From positions 1 to 43,443 of the forward strand of contig JBBSNM010000010.1 in the NCBI GenBank assembly GCA_038232655.1: a DNA stretch of 43,443 nt. Reading direction: 5' to 3'. Source of the DNA: JACCVL01 sp038232655 (lineage in GTDB: Bacteria > Actinomycetota > Actinomycetes > Propionibacteriales > Nocardioidaceae). The notes under the pieces were generated by a model that worked only from the letters and a program-made list of their open reading frames with translations, was not told where the DNA came from and searched no databases. Position numbers and translations under genes: made by a program. This document shows, piece by piece, positions 25,841 through 34,467 of the stretch. Within the stretch, counting starts at the first letter, position 1. Each line of letters starts with the position of its first letter.

Positions 25841-27237
25841 CGTCGTTGCACCGCCTTCTCGTAGAGCCCCGTCAACCGGGCGGACGGGTCGTACCGGGCT
25901 GCGACCTCGGCCCGCACCGCCCCTCCGTAGATGGTGTCGAAATCCGCACGGTCGTAGTAGGCGTCGGAGTACAGCGACTTGTGTCCGCCCACCGCGGCAA
26001 CCTGGTCCTCGATCGCTCGGTTGACGTCACCGTCGACGGCGGCCGGGGCGATCGGCACGGTGCCCCAGAAGCCGACATTGACGTACGTACGACCCGGTTC
26101 GAGCGGGTATGCCGGCCAGCTGCGAGCCGGGGTCGGGGCACCGCCCGGACCGGGCGGTTCGCGCAGCCGCAGCGGGCACAGCCACACCGGACGCATGCCG
26201 ACCGCCTGGTCGAACCAGCGCAGGAACTCGGCCAGCCGCTCCACCGGCACCTCGACGTCTTGCACCACCCGCTCGCGGGCCGGCGCACGGCGCCACCGGT
26301 TGACCCGGGACACGACGCCGAAGCGGTGCTCGAGGCCCACCAGCCGGTGGTAGATGTCACTGCGCCGCCAGCGCCGCGGCCAGACTCGGCGCACCGCCGG
26401 GTGCTGGGCGCCGAAGGCCGCCGAGCACCAGAACCAGTCGGTGTCCCAACGCCACAGGTAGTCCTCGACGCCCAGCGCATCGTCAGGCCGCTCACGGATC
26501 GAGCGGTAGAAGACCCGCTGGCCGGTGTAGTCGCTGGTCCGCGGCTCCCACTCCGTCCAGCGGCCGAGGCACAGGTACACCTCGTCGGGCGCGAAGGCTA
26601 CGCCGTCGACGAAGTCCACCGGCAAGCCGGCGTGCGCCCGGTCGGCCACCACCTGCGTGACCAGCTCCGCGGCGTGGTCGAGGTTGCGCGCCCGGACGTG
26701 GGTGAGCCGCACGTACGGCGCCACCGGCGCCAACTCGATGCGCAGCCGGGTGGCGTAGCCGAGCGAGCCGTAGGAGTTGGGGAAGGCAGCGAACAGGTCC
26801 GCATGCTCGCCGTCGGGCCTGGCGGTCACGACATCACCGGCGCCGGTGAGCACGTCCAGCTCGAGCACAGACTCGTGCGGCAGCCCGTCCCGAAACGACG
26901 TGGACTCGATGCCGAGCCCGCTGACGGCACCGCCGAGGGTGATCGTGCGCAGCTGCGGGACGACCAGCGGCATCAGCCCGTGCGCGAGCGTCGCGGAGAC
27001 CAACCGCTCATAGGTGCACATCCCCTGCACGTCGGCGGTGCGGGCAAGCGGGTCGACGGCCAGCACGTCGGTCAACCCCGACACGTCGAGACCGCCGAGC
27101 GGCGGACCACCCCGCGGCCGGAACAGGTTCGACGTCGACTTGGCCAACCGCACCGGGGCGCCGGCAGGCAGCTGTCGATAGGACGCCTGTAGCCGGCGCA
27201 CGGCCTCGGCGTGCTGGTCGGGCAGCGCTTGGAGCAC
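25837..27237 (-). CDS. tmsA: FAD-dependent 10-methylene fatty-acid reductase TmsA/BfaA
   Basis: A 466-residue FAD-linked oxidoreductase. The FAD/PCMH-type domain includes VPQLRTITLGGAVSGLGIES and ASYGSLGY-like NSYGSLGYATRL, and the protein has the C-terminal region of the DHCR24/BfaA group. With tmsB it should reduce the 10-methylene intermediate to the saturated 10-methyl fatty acid. GTG at 27237 is fixed by an in-frame TAA 12 bp upstream. No Shine-Dalgarno precedes it, but TAACGT lies 6 nt before the GTG, fitting a leaderless mRNA. Order tmsA-tmsB is the usual one; a tmsC gene is not present. Confidence 0.83.
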   Translation of the reverse strand: MLQALPDQHAEAVRRLQASYRQLPAGAPVRLAKSTSNLFRPRGGPPLGGLDVSGLTDVLAVDPLARTADVQGMCTYERLVSATLAHGLMPLVVPQLRTITLGGAVSGLGIESTSFRDGLPHESVLELDVLTGAGDVVTARPDGEHADLFAAFPNSYGSLGYATRLRIELAPVAPYVRLTHVRARNLDHAAELVTQVVADRAHAGLPVDFVDGVAFAPDEVYLCLGRWTEWEPRTSDYTGQRVFYRSIRERPDDALGVEDYLWRWDTDWFWCSAAFGAQHPAVRRVWPRRWRRSDIYHRLVGLEHRFGVVSRVNRWRRAPARERVVQDVEVPVERLAEFLRWFDQAVGMRPVWLCPLRLREPPGPGGAPTPARSWPAYPLEPGRTYVNVGFWGTVPIAPAAVDGDVNRAIEDQVAAVGGHKSLYSDAYYDRADFDTIYGGAVRAEVAARYDPSARLTGLYEKAVQRR

Positions 27238-27243
27238 GGCAGC

Positions 27244-27249
27244 ACGTTA
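27244..27249 (-). promoter_or_regulatory. Candidate leaderless -10 of tmsA (TAACGT)
   Basis: TAACGT is followed by 6 nt and the GTG start of tmsA. The TAA of this hexamer is also the in-frame stop that excludes earlier starts. No clear -35. Confidence 0.45.
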
Positions 27250-27320
27250 ACGCGTGCGCCGACCCTGCCGCCCGCCCGCGCTCCCCCGCCCGTCTCGCAC
27301 TCGTGCGGATGAACCGGGCG

Positions 27321-27343
27321 ACATTAGCCCTCGGATGATTGCC
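27321..27343 (+). repeat. CTCGGATGA intergenic motif, copy upstream of valS
   Basis: Reads ACATTAGC then CCTCGGATGATTGCC, matching the core and right flank of the other copies, with a diverged left flank. It lies between divergent tmsA and valS, about 55 bp before the valS start. Confidence 0.5.
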
Positions 27344-27382
27344 TGGGGGGTGATGGCGTCGGGGTGGGGTGGGAGCGCTCCG

Positions 27383-27388
27383 TACGAT
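27383..27388 (+). promoter_or_regulatory. Candidate -10 of valS (TACGAT)
   Basis: TACGAT is followed by 8 nt and the ATG of valS. There is no Shine-Dalgarno, so the transcript may begin at or 1-2 nt before the ATG. The -35 region is G-rich and unconvincing. Confidence 0.4.
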
Positions 27389-27396
27389 GGCGCCCC

Positions 27397-30015
27397 ATGA
27401 GCACCCCGCCCCCACCTCGCGAGATCCACGTGCCCGACAAGCCGGCTCTGGAGGGGCTGGAGGCGGCGTGGTCGAAGGTATGGGGGGAGCAGGGCACCTA
27501 CCGCTTCGACCGCAGCGCCGAGCGTGCCGACGTGTTCAGCATCGACACGCCGCCACCCACGGTGTCCGGGTCGCTGCACGTGGGCCACGTCTTCAGCTAC
27601 ACCCACACCGACCTGATCGCGCGCTACCAGCGGATGCGCGGCAAGCAGGTGTTCTACCCGATGGGGTGGGACAACAACGGGCTGCCGACCGAGCGCCGGG
27701 TGCAGCACTACTTCGGGGTGCGGGTGGACACGGCGCTGCCGTACGACGAGGGCTTCGAGCCGCCGGGCGAGCCCGACCCCAAGCGCCAGCTGCCGGTCAG
27801 CCGGCGCAACTTCATTGAGCTGTGCGAGCGGTTGATCGAGACCGACGTTGCGGTGTTCGAGGACCTGTGGCGCACCCTCGGGCTGTCGGTGGACTGGACC
27901 CAGCTGTACACGACGATCGGCGACCGCTCGCTGGTGGCCAGCCAGCGGGCGTTCCTGCGCAACCTGGCCCGCGGTGAGGCCTACCAGGCCGAGGCGCCGA
28001 CGCTGTGGGATGTCAGCTTCCAGACCGCGGTCGCGCAGGCCGAGGTGGAGGCCCGCGACTACCCGGGCCACTACCACCGGGTCGACTTCCACGGTCCCGA
28101 CGGCCCGGTCCCGATCGAGACCACCCGTCCCGAGCTGATAGCCGCCTGCGTCGCCCTGATCGCCCACCCCGACGACGAGCGCTACCAGCCGCTGTTCGGT
28201 CGCACCGTGCGCTCGCCCCTGTTCGACGTCGAGCTGCCGGTGCTCGCGCACCCTGCCGCCGAGCCGGACAAGGGCGCCGGGATCGCGATGTGCTGCACGT
28301 TCGGCGACCTGAGCGACGTGCAGTGGTGGCGCGAACTGCAGCTGCCGACCCGTACGGTGATCGGGCGCGACGGGCGCGTGCAGCGCGAGACGCCGGCGTG
28401 GATCGAGACCGACACCGGCCGGCACGTCTACGAGAGCCTCGCCGGCAAGACGGTGTTCTCCGCCCGCGAGGCCACCGTCGCAGCGCTGCGAGCCAGCGGC
28501 GGCCTGGTCGGCGAGCCCGCGCCGACCCAGCGGATGGCCAACTTCTACGAGCGCGGCGACAAGCCGCTCGAGATCGTGTCGACCAAGCAGTGGTACATCA
28601 CCAACGGTGGGCGCGACACCGACCTGAGGCACCGGCTGATCGAGCGCGGGCGGCAGATCGAGTGGACCCCGGAGTTCATGCGGCACCGGTTCGAGAACTG
28701 GGTCGACGGCCTGAACGGGGACTGGCTGATCAGCCGGCAGCGGTTCTTCGGCGTGGCCTTCCCGATCTGGTACCCCCTCGACGCGCACGGCGAGCGGGTG
28801 GCCGGCCAGGTGCTGGTGCCCGCCGAGGCGGACCTGCCCGTGGACCCCACTTCGGCGGTGCCGGCGGGCTACACCGAGGAGCAGCGCGACCGGCCGGGCG
28901 GCTTCACCGCCGATCCCGACGTCATGGACACCTGGGCGACGTCGTCGCTGTCGCCGCACATCGCCTGCGGCTGGGAGCACGACGAGGACCTGTTCGCGCG
29001 GACCTTCCCGATGGACCTGAACACCCATGCGCACGAGATCATCCGCACCTGGCTGTTCAGCCGGATGGTGCGCGCGCACCTGGAGAACGACTCGATCCCC
29101 TGGGCGCACTGCATGATCTCGGGTTTCGTGGTCGACCCGGACCGCAAGAAGATGAGCAAGTCCAAGGGCAACGCGGTGGTGCCCACCGACATCCTCGACC
29201 GGTACGGCTCCGACGCGGTGCGCTGGCGGGCCGCGACCGCACGCCCGGGGCTGGACACCCCCTTCGACGAGGCACAGATGAAGGTGGGCCGCCGGCTCGC
29301 GATGAAGGTGCTGAATGTCAGCAGGTTCGTGCTGGCGCAGCCCGGCATCGGCGCGGCCGCCGACGCCGAGGTGTATGCCGCTGTCACCGAGCCGCTCGAC
29401 CTGGCCATGCTGCGCCGGCTGCGGCAGGTGGTCGGCTCGGCCACCGAGGCGTTCGACGCCTACGACTACACGAGCGCGCTGGACGTGGCCGAGCGGTTCT
29501 TCTGGACCTTCTGCGACGACTACGTCGAGCTGGTCAAGGAGCGGGCCTACGGGGCGCGTGGCGACGCCGCGGCGCTGTCGGCACGCGCGGCACTGGCCCG
29601 GGCCCTGCACGTGCAGCTGAGACTGCTGGCCCCGTTCCTGCCGTACGTCACCGAGGAGGTCTGGTCGTGGTGGCAGGACGGCTCGGTGCACCGCTCGGCC
29701 TGGCCCACCGCGGAGGCCGACCTGCAGACGCTGCCGCAGGACCCCGACGTGCTGGCCGCGGCCGGCGCGCTGCTCGGTGCGCTGCGCGGCTCGAAGTCGG
29801 CGGCGAAGGTGTCGATGCGCACCGAGGTGCTCACCGCGACCGCGCGTGGCCCAGCCCCGATGCTCGAGCTCGCCGAGCGTGCACTGGCCGACGTGCGGGC
29901 CGCGGGCAAGGTGAGCGGCGAGCTGCTGCTGACCCCCGACGCCGCCGACGGACCGGATGGAGCCGAAGTGCCAGCTGGGGTCCGTGTGGACGCCCGGCTG
30001 GCTGCGACCGCCTGA
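27397..30015 (+). CDS. valS: Valyl-tRNA synthetase
   Basis: Class I synthetase that charges tRNA-Val. The 872-residue product has HVGH at residues 61-64 within PPPTVSGSLHVGHVFSYTHT, the editing-domain segment IETTRPELI, DVMDTWATSSLSP and KKMSKSKGN near residue 585. The C-terminal anticodon-binding region is full length. ATG at 27397 is the first codon matching the family start; the frame is open a little further upstream without a start signal. It is not next to folC, unlike in many actinomycetes, and no T-box was seen. Confidence 0.96.
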   Translation: MSTPPPPREIHVPDKPALEGLEAAWSKVWGEQGTYRFDRSAERADVFSIDTPPPTVSGSLHVGHVFSYTHTDLIARYQRMRGKQVFYPMGWDNNGLPTERRVQHYFGVRVDTALPYDEGFEPPGEPDPKRQLPVSRRNFIELCERLIETDVAVFEDLWRTLGLSVDWTQLYTTIGDRSLVASQRAFLRNLARGEAYQAEAPTLWDVSFQTAVAQAEVEARDYPGHYHRVDFHGPDGPVPIETTRPELIAACVALIAHPDDERYQPLFGRTVRSPLFDVELPVLAHPAAEPDKGAGIAMCCTFGDLSDVQWWRELQLPTRTVIGRDGRVQRETPAWIETDTGRHVYESLAGKTVFSAREATVAALRASGGLVGEPAPTQRMANFYERGDKPLEIVSTKQWYITNGGRDTDLRHRLIERGRQIEWTPEFMRHRFENWVDGLNGDWLISRQRFFGVAFPIWYPLDAHGERVAGQVLVPAEADLPVDPTSAVPAGYTEEQRDRPGGFTADPDVMDTWATSSLSPHIACGWEHDEDLFARTFPMDLNTHAHEIIRTWLFSRMVRAHLENDSIPWAHCMISGFVVDPDRKKMSKSKGNAVVPTDILDRYGSDAVRWRAATARPGLDTPFDEAQMKVGRRLAMKVLNVSRFVLAQPGIGAAADAEVYAAVTEPLDLAMLRRLRQVVGSATEAFDAYDYTSALDVAERFFWTFCDDYVELVKERAYGARGDAAALSARAALARALHVQLRLLAPFLPYVTEEVWSWWQDGSVHRSAWPTAEADLQTLPQDPDVLAAAGALLGALRGSKSAAKVSMRTEVLTATARGPAPMLELAERALADVRAAGKVSGELLLTPDAADGPDGAEVPAGVRVDARLAATA

Positions 30016-30108
30016 TGCGCCCACCCCACCCACACGGGCGGGACGTCACCTCACACAGCCACGCTCCTCTGGTGCGAGGCCTACACCGGGCTGCCCGAGT
30101 ACGCCAAC

Positions 30109-31596
30109 ATGTGCGGCGCGCGAAACGCCACCGTGGCGCTGGCCGGCTACCGCGGCGACGGCGGCAGCGCGCGCCAGGCATGGGGGGCCGTGGGACGAGT
30201 CGCGGGCTGCACCGGCGGGGTCCCGCCGCCGTGGGAGGGCACCGGTGATGCGCGGCTTCGCTTCGCCTCGCCGCACCCGTACGGCAACTGCACCTACCGG
30301 CACAAGTTCGGCTCGCCGGGCTGGGCCGGGCTGATCGACGTCGATGGCGACGTCGACCCGTTGCTGGCCAGCGTGCCGGACGAGGTCGGTGACGTCCTGC
30401 GGTTCGACCTGCCGCGGGCGGACCGGGTGCTCGGACCGTACTTCGCCGTCGCGGGCGCCCTGGTCCGGGTCAGCAAGGACGTGCTCGTCGTGCTCGGCAA
30501 CCCCGCCGACAGGCTGACGGCGGGTACGTCCTCCGACGACCTCCGCCAGCTCGCCGAGCGGCTCAACGCCCGCGTTGACGAGGTCAGCCCGGCCAAGCGG
30601 CTCGGCGACGAGCTGGAGGTGCTGCATGCGGTCCGCGCCGTGACGACCGGGACGGCTCGAGTCCTGCCCGGCACGTCGCGCCACGTGCTCGACGTCGCCG
30701 TCGAGGCGCTGTCGTGCGAGGTGGGCGTGCTGCGCGACGGTGTGGGCAACCTCGTGGCCACCCGTTCGTGGCAGGGCGTGGACTGGCAGCATCCGAGCGT
30801 GGTCGCCGCGCTGGATGATCTGCAGGCGCGCTCGGCAACCGGCCTGGTCTGCATCCAGAACGCCACCGACGACGCGGTGGCGACCACCCTGAGTGGTGAC
30901 CTGGACCTGCGGTCGATGCTGGCCGTCGCCATTCCAGCGCCGGTGAACGGCGTGCTCGTCGTGGCGCACACCAGCGCCGGCCCGCGCGGGTTCACCTCGC
31001 TCTGCCAGCAGCTGGGCGACCATGTCTGCGACGCCGCCAGCGTCGTCTTGCACACCGCGGCGCTGCGCGACGCGCTGGCGGTCTTCGCCGACGAGCAGGC
31101 GGACGCTGCGCGGCGAGACTGCCTCACCGGGCTCGGGAACCGGCTGGCCTGGGACGAGGCTCTCGTCGTTGCTCAGCAACGCGTCGACGACGGCGACGAC
31201 GTCACCGTCATCACCTTGGACATCGACGGGCTGAAGCCCGTGAACGACCAGTGGGGCCACGCCGCCGGCGATGAGCTGCTGGTCCGCTGCGCGGAAGTGC
31301 TGCGCCAGCACACCGACGAGGGAGACATGGCGTTCCGCCTCGGCGGGGACGAGTTCGCCCTGCTGCCGGCGGCGCCGAGCACCGCCGAGCAGACGGTGCG
31401 CTCGCTGGCGGCCGCGCTCGACGGCGTGACGAGCGACCTGCACCACGTCACCGCCAGCGTCGGCTCGGCCACCGCCAGCGTCGGCTCGGCCACCGCCGGC
31501 GCGGGAGGCCGGGTGGCAGATGCCGCCCGCGACGCCGACGGCGCGATGTACGCCGTCGAGCGCGCCCGGCGTCCACGTCCGGGCGCCGACAGCTGA
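30109..31596 (+). CDS. Diguanylate cyclase with GAF-like sensory region
   Basis: A 495-residue protein. The N-terminal 100 residues are unrecognised; a GAF-like domain (about residues 170-325) precedes a GGDEF domain with DCLTGLGNRLAWDEAL, DIDGLKPVNDQWGHAAGDELL and an intact RLGGDEFAL signature, so it can likely make cyclic di-GMP. The inhibitory I-site position reads DEGD, not RxxD, so product inhibition may be weak. A perfect 21-bp duplication (31450-31491) repeats the conserved ASVGSAT strand. The start is uncertain: the frame is open back to the valS stop, but 30109 is the first usual start codon and has no clear Shine-Dalgarno. Confidence 0.82.
   Translation: MCGARNATVALAGYRGDGGSARQAWGAVGRVAGCTGGVPPPWEGTGDARLRFASPHPYGNCTYRHKFGSPGWAGLIDVDGDVDPLLASVPDEVGDVLRFDLPRADRVLGPYFAVAGALVRVSKDVLVVLGNPADRLTAGTSSDDLRQLAERLNARVDEVSPAKRLGDELEVLHAVRAVTTGTARVLPGTSRHVLDVAVEALSCEVGVLRDGVGNLVATRSWQGVDWQHPSVVAALDDLQARSATGLVCIQNATDDAVATTLSGDLDLRSMLAVAIPAPVNGVLVVAHTSAGPRGFTSLCQQLGDHVCDAASVVLHTAALRDALAVFADEQADAARRDCLTGLGNRLAWDEALVVAQQRVDDGDDVTVITLDIDGLKPVNDQWGHAAGDELLVRCAEVLRQHTDEGDMAFRLGGDEFALLPAAPSTAEQTVRSLAAALDGVTSDLHHVTASVGSATASVGSATAGAGGRVADAARDADGAMYAVERARRPRPGADS
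31450..31491 (+). repeat. Perfect 21-bp tandem duplication inside the GGDEF gene
   Basis: The unit starting ACCGCCAGCGTCGGCTCG occurs at 31450-31470 and again at 31471-31491 without mismatch. It adds seven residues (TASVGSA) in frame within the C-terminal part of the GGDEF domain. Confidence 0.9.
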
Positions 31597-31660
31597 CGCT
31601 GCGCCGGGTCGGTTACGCCCACCCGTCATCCACGCCTGCAAGCGACGCGAGGCGGCAGGG

Positions 31661-32956
31661 TCAGGACGCCTTCTCGCGACGCTCGCGCTTGGCCGCGGCC
31701 TTGTCGCGGGGCACGAGGGTCGGGTTGACGTTGCGCAGCACGACCTCGTCGGTCACGACGACCTTGGCGACGTCGTCGCGGCTGGGCACCTCGTACATGA
31801 CGTGCAGCAGGACTTCCTCGATGATGGCGCGCAGCCCGCGCGCGCCGGTGCCGCGCAGCATGGCCTGGTTGGCCATCGCCAAGATCGCGTCGTCGGTGAA
31901 CTCGAGCTCGACGTTGTCGAGCTCGAACAGCTTGCGGTACTGCTTGATGAGCGCGTTGCGCGGCTCGGTAAGGATCTGCACCAGCGCCGGCTCGTCCAGC
32001 TTGTCGACGGTGGCGATGACCGGCAGCCGGCCGATGAACTCGGGGATCAGGCCGAACTTGAGCAGGTCCTCGGGCATCACCTGGGAGTAGATGGTGTCCT
32101 TGTCATCGGCGTCGTGGACCGACAGGTCGGCGGCGAAGCCGAGCGCCTTCTTGCCGCTGCGCTGCTCGATGATCTGGTCGAGACCGGCGAAGGCGCCACC
32201 GACCACGAACAACACGTTGGTCGTGTCGATCTGGATGAACTCCTGGTGCGGGTGCTTGCGCCCACCCTGCGGCGGCACGCTCGCGGTGGTGCCCTCCAAG
32301 ATCTTGAGCAGCGCCTGCTGGACGCCCTCGCCGGAGACGTCGCGGGTGATCGACGGGTTCTCGCTCTTGCGGGCGATCTTGTCGACCTCGTCGATGTAGA
32401 TGATGCCGGTCTCGGCCTTCTTGACGTCGTAGTCGGCCGCCTGGATCAGCTTGAGCAGGATGTTCTCGACGTCCTCACCGACGTAGCCGGCCTCGGTGAG
32501 CGCCGTCGCGTCGGCGATGGCGAAGGGGACGTTGAGCATGCGCGCCAACGTCTGGGCCAAGTACGTCTTGCCGCAGCCGGTGGGGCCGATCACCAAGATG
32601 TTGGACTTGGCGAGCTCGACCACCTCGTCCTTGCCGCCGTGCTTGCCGCCGGCGGTGCTGGCCTGCACCCGCTTGTAGTGGTTGTAGACCGCGACCGCGA
32701 GCGCCTTCTTGGCCGGGTCCTGTCCGATGACGTAGGCGTTCAGGAAGTCGTAGATCTCCCGCGGCTTGGGCAGCTGCTCGAGACCACTGGTCTCCGCGCC
32801 CTCGGACAGCTCCTCCTCGATGATCTCGTTGCAGAGGTCGATGCACTCGTCGCAGATGTAGACCCCGGGCCCTGCGATCAGCTTCTTGACCTGCTTCTGG
32901 CTCTTTCCGCAGAACGAGCACTTGAGCAGGTCGCCACCGTCACCGATGCGTGCCAC
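31661..32956 (-). CDS. clpX: ATP-dependent Clp protease ATPase subunit ClpX
   Basis: AAA+ unfoldase that feeds substrates to ClpP. The 431-residue product has an N-terminal zinc domain with cysteines 13, 16, 35 and 38 (CSFC, CDEC), Walker A GPTGCGKT near residue 125, Walker B IIYIDEVDKI, and the sensor and C-terminal D2 regions. The start is GTG, preceded by GGAAGGGAAG. It lies about 150 bp downstream of clpP2 and may have its own promoter in that gap. Convergent with the GGDEF gene. Confidence 0.97.
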   Translation of the reverse strand: MARIGDGGDLLKCSFCGKSQKQVKKLIAGPGVYICDECIDLCNEIIEEELSEGAETSGLEQLPKPREIYDFLNAYVIGQDPAKKALAVAVYNHYKRVQASTAGGKHGGKDEVVELAKSNILVIGPTGCGKTYLAQTLARMLNVPFAIADATALTEAGYVGEDVENILLKLIQAADYDVKKAETGIIYIDEVDKIARKSENPSITRDVSGEGVQQALLKILEGTTASVPPQGGRKHPHQEFIQIDTTNVLFVVGGAFAGLDQIIEQRSGKKALGFAADLSVHDADDKDTIYSQVMPEDLLKFGLIPEFIGRLPVIATVDKLDEPALVQILTEPRNALIKQYRKLFELDNVELEFTDDAILAMANQAMLRGTGARGLRAIIEEVLLHVMYEVPSRDDVAKVVVTDEVVLRNVNPTLVPRDKAAAKRERREKAS

Positions 32957-33109
32957 GAAGGACTTCCCTTCCTCGTGTGCGCCGGGCGGGGCAAGCCAAC
33001 CCGGCGAACTGTCGGTCTCGACCGTACCCCGTTGCGCCGACCGTCGGTGGCGGCTTGCGTCGGTGGCGCCGTACGCCCGCGGCGAACACCGCCCGACCGG
33101 CGGCGGGGA

Positions 33110-33718
33110 TCAGACCTGGACCAGCGACGCCTTGCGCGACCCGAGCACCTGGTCGATCAGCCCGTACTCGATGGCCTGCTCGGCGGTGAGGATCTTGTCG
33201 CGCTCGACGTCGCGGCTCACCTCCTCAGTCGTCTTGCCGGAGTGCTGGGCGATCATCTGCTCGAGCAGTGCCCGCATCCGCAGGATCTCGTTGGCCTGGA
33301 TCTCGATGTCGGAGGCCTGCCCATACGTGCCCTCGGTGTACGGCTGGTGGATGAGGATGCGGCTGTTGGGCAGCGCGAGCCGCTTGCCCGGTGCGCCGGC
33401 GGCAAGCAGGACCGCCGCGGCGGAGGCCGCCTGCCCGAGGCACACCGTCTGGATGTCGGGCTTGACGAAGTGCATCGTGTCGTAGATCGCGGTCAGCGCG
33501 GTGAACGAGCCGCCCGGTGAGTTGATGTAGATCTGGATGTCGCGGTCGGGGTCCATCGACTCCAGCGACAGCAGCTGGGCCATGACGGCGTTGGACACGT
33601 CATCGGAGATCGGGGTGCCGAGGAAGATGATGCGCTCCTCGAACAGCTTGGCGTACGGGTCGATGCGGCGGATGCCGTACGAGGTGCGCTCTTCCCACTG
33701 CGGGATGTAGTAGCTCAT
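33110..33718 (-). CDS. clpP2: ATP-dependent Clp protease proteolytic subunit ClpP2
   Basis: Serine protease subunit forming a mixed barrel with ClpP1 in actinobacteria. The 202-residue product has the triad Ser99 (GQAASAA), His124 (ILIHQPY) and Asp near 174 (VERDKILTA). A longer open frame upstream is excluded because the family begins near MSYYIPQWEERTSYG and GAGAGGC precedes this ATG. It is 11 bp downstream of clpP1, so both are co-transcribed. Confidence 0.96.
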   Translation of the reverse strand: MSYYIPQWEERTSYGIRRIDPYAKLFEERIIFLGTPISDDVSNAVMAQLLSLESMDPDRDIQIYINSPGGSFTALTAIYDTMHFVKPDIQTVCLGQAASAAAVLLAAGAPGKRLALPNSRILIHQPYTEGTYGQASDIEIQANEILRMRALLEQMIAQHSGKTTEEVSRDVERDKILTAEQAIEYGLIDQVLGSRKASLVQV

Positions 33719-33729
33719 CGCGGTGCCTC

Positions 33730-34380
33730 TCAGGTCTGTGCGGGCCGGCCATGCGCGGCGACCTCGCCGGCACTGCTGACCACGTTGTCGATGAAGCCGT
33801 ACTCGAGCGCCTGGTCGGCGGTGAACCAGCGGTCCCGGTCGGCGTCGGCCTCGATCTGGTCGACGGCCTGACCGGTGTGCGTGCTGATCAGCTCGAACAG
33901 CTGCTTCTTGATGTGCAGGGACTGCTCGGCCTGGATCTTGATGTCGCTCGCGCTGCCACCCAGACCGCCGGAGGGTTGGTGCATCATGATCCGCGCGTGC
34001 GGCAGGGCGTAGCGCTTGCCGGCCGCACCGGCGCACAGCAGGAACTGCCCCATCGATGCGGCCAGACCCATGCCGACGGTTGCGACGTCGTTGGAGATGT
34101 ACTGCATGGTGTCGTAGATGGCCATGCCCGAGTCGACCGAGCCACCGGGTGAGTTGATGTAGAGGAAGATGTCGGCGGCGGGGTCCTCGGCGTTTAGCAG
34201 CAGCATCTGCGCGCAGATGGCGTTGGCGTTCTGGTCGCGGACCTCCGAGCCGAGGAAGACGATGCGCTCACGCAGCAACCGCTGGTAGATGTGCTCGTCG
34301 AGACCGACCTGGGTGCCGTTGTTCTGCGTCGCCTGCGGGTTCCCTGGGGTCGCTGCAGGGGGGTCAGCGTGGAGGTTCAT
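33730..34380 (-). CDS. clpP1: ATP-dependent Clp protease proteolytic subunit ClpP1
   Basis: Partner of ClpP2. The 216-residue product has Ser109 (GLAASMGQF), His134 (IMMHQPSGG) and an Asp near 182 (ADRDRWFTA). The first 28 residues are a variable, possibly processed leader. There is no strong Shine-Dalgarno; TAGGGT lies 6 nt before the ATG, which suggests a leaderless mRNA. A ClgR-like box is centred about 60 bp upstream. First gene of clpP1-clpP2. Confidence 0.96.
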   Translation of the reverse strand: MNLHADPPAATPGNPQATQNNGTQVGLDEHIYQRLLRERIVFLGSEVRDQNANAICAQMLLLNAEDPAADIFLYINSPGGSVDSGMAIYDTMQYISNDVATVGMGLAASMGQFLLCAGAAGKRYALPHARIMMHQPSGGLGGSASDIKIQAEQSLHIKKQLFELISTHTGQAVDQIEADADRDRWFTADQALEYGFIDNVVSSAGEVAAHGRPAQT

Positions 34381-34386
34381 GATGCG

Positions 34387-34447
34387 ACCCTAGCGGCGGG
34401 TCCGGCCACTTCCACGCGGTGCCGGGTGCTGTTCGCGGCGGGCGTAC
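34387..34447 (-). promoter_or_regulatory. clpP1 promoter region: leaderless -10 and possible ClgR box
   Basis: TAGGGT (34392-34387) ends 6 nt before the clpP1 ATG. Further upstream, TACGCCCGCCGCGAAC (minus strand, within 34447-34431) resembles the CGC-N5-GCG pattern bound by ClgR, the known activator of actinobacterial clpP genes. The match is partial, so regulation by ClgR is inference. Confidence 0.4.
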
Positions 34448-34467
34448 GCCTCGGCCAGGTGGTTCGC

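Noticed and set aside
27247..30033. 928-residue minus-strand frame opposite valS
   Set aside because: Exact antisense of valS, with His/Val/Gly-rich shadow composition and no motifs.
31597..31660. Terminator between the GGDEF gene and clpX
   Set aside because: No stable hairpin or T-run could be found by eye in this short gap.
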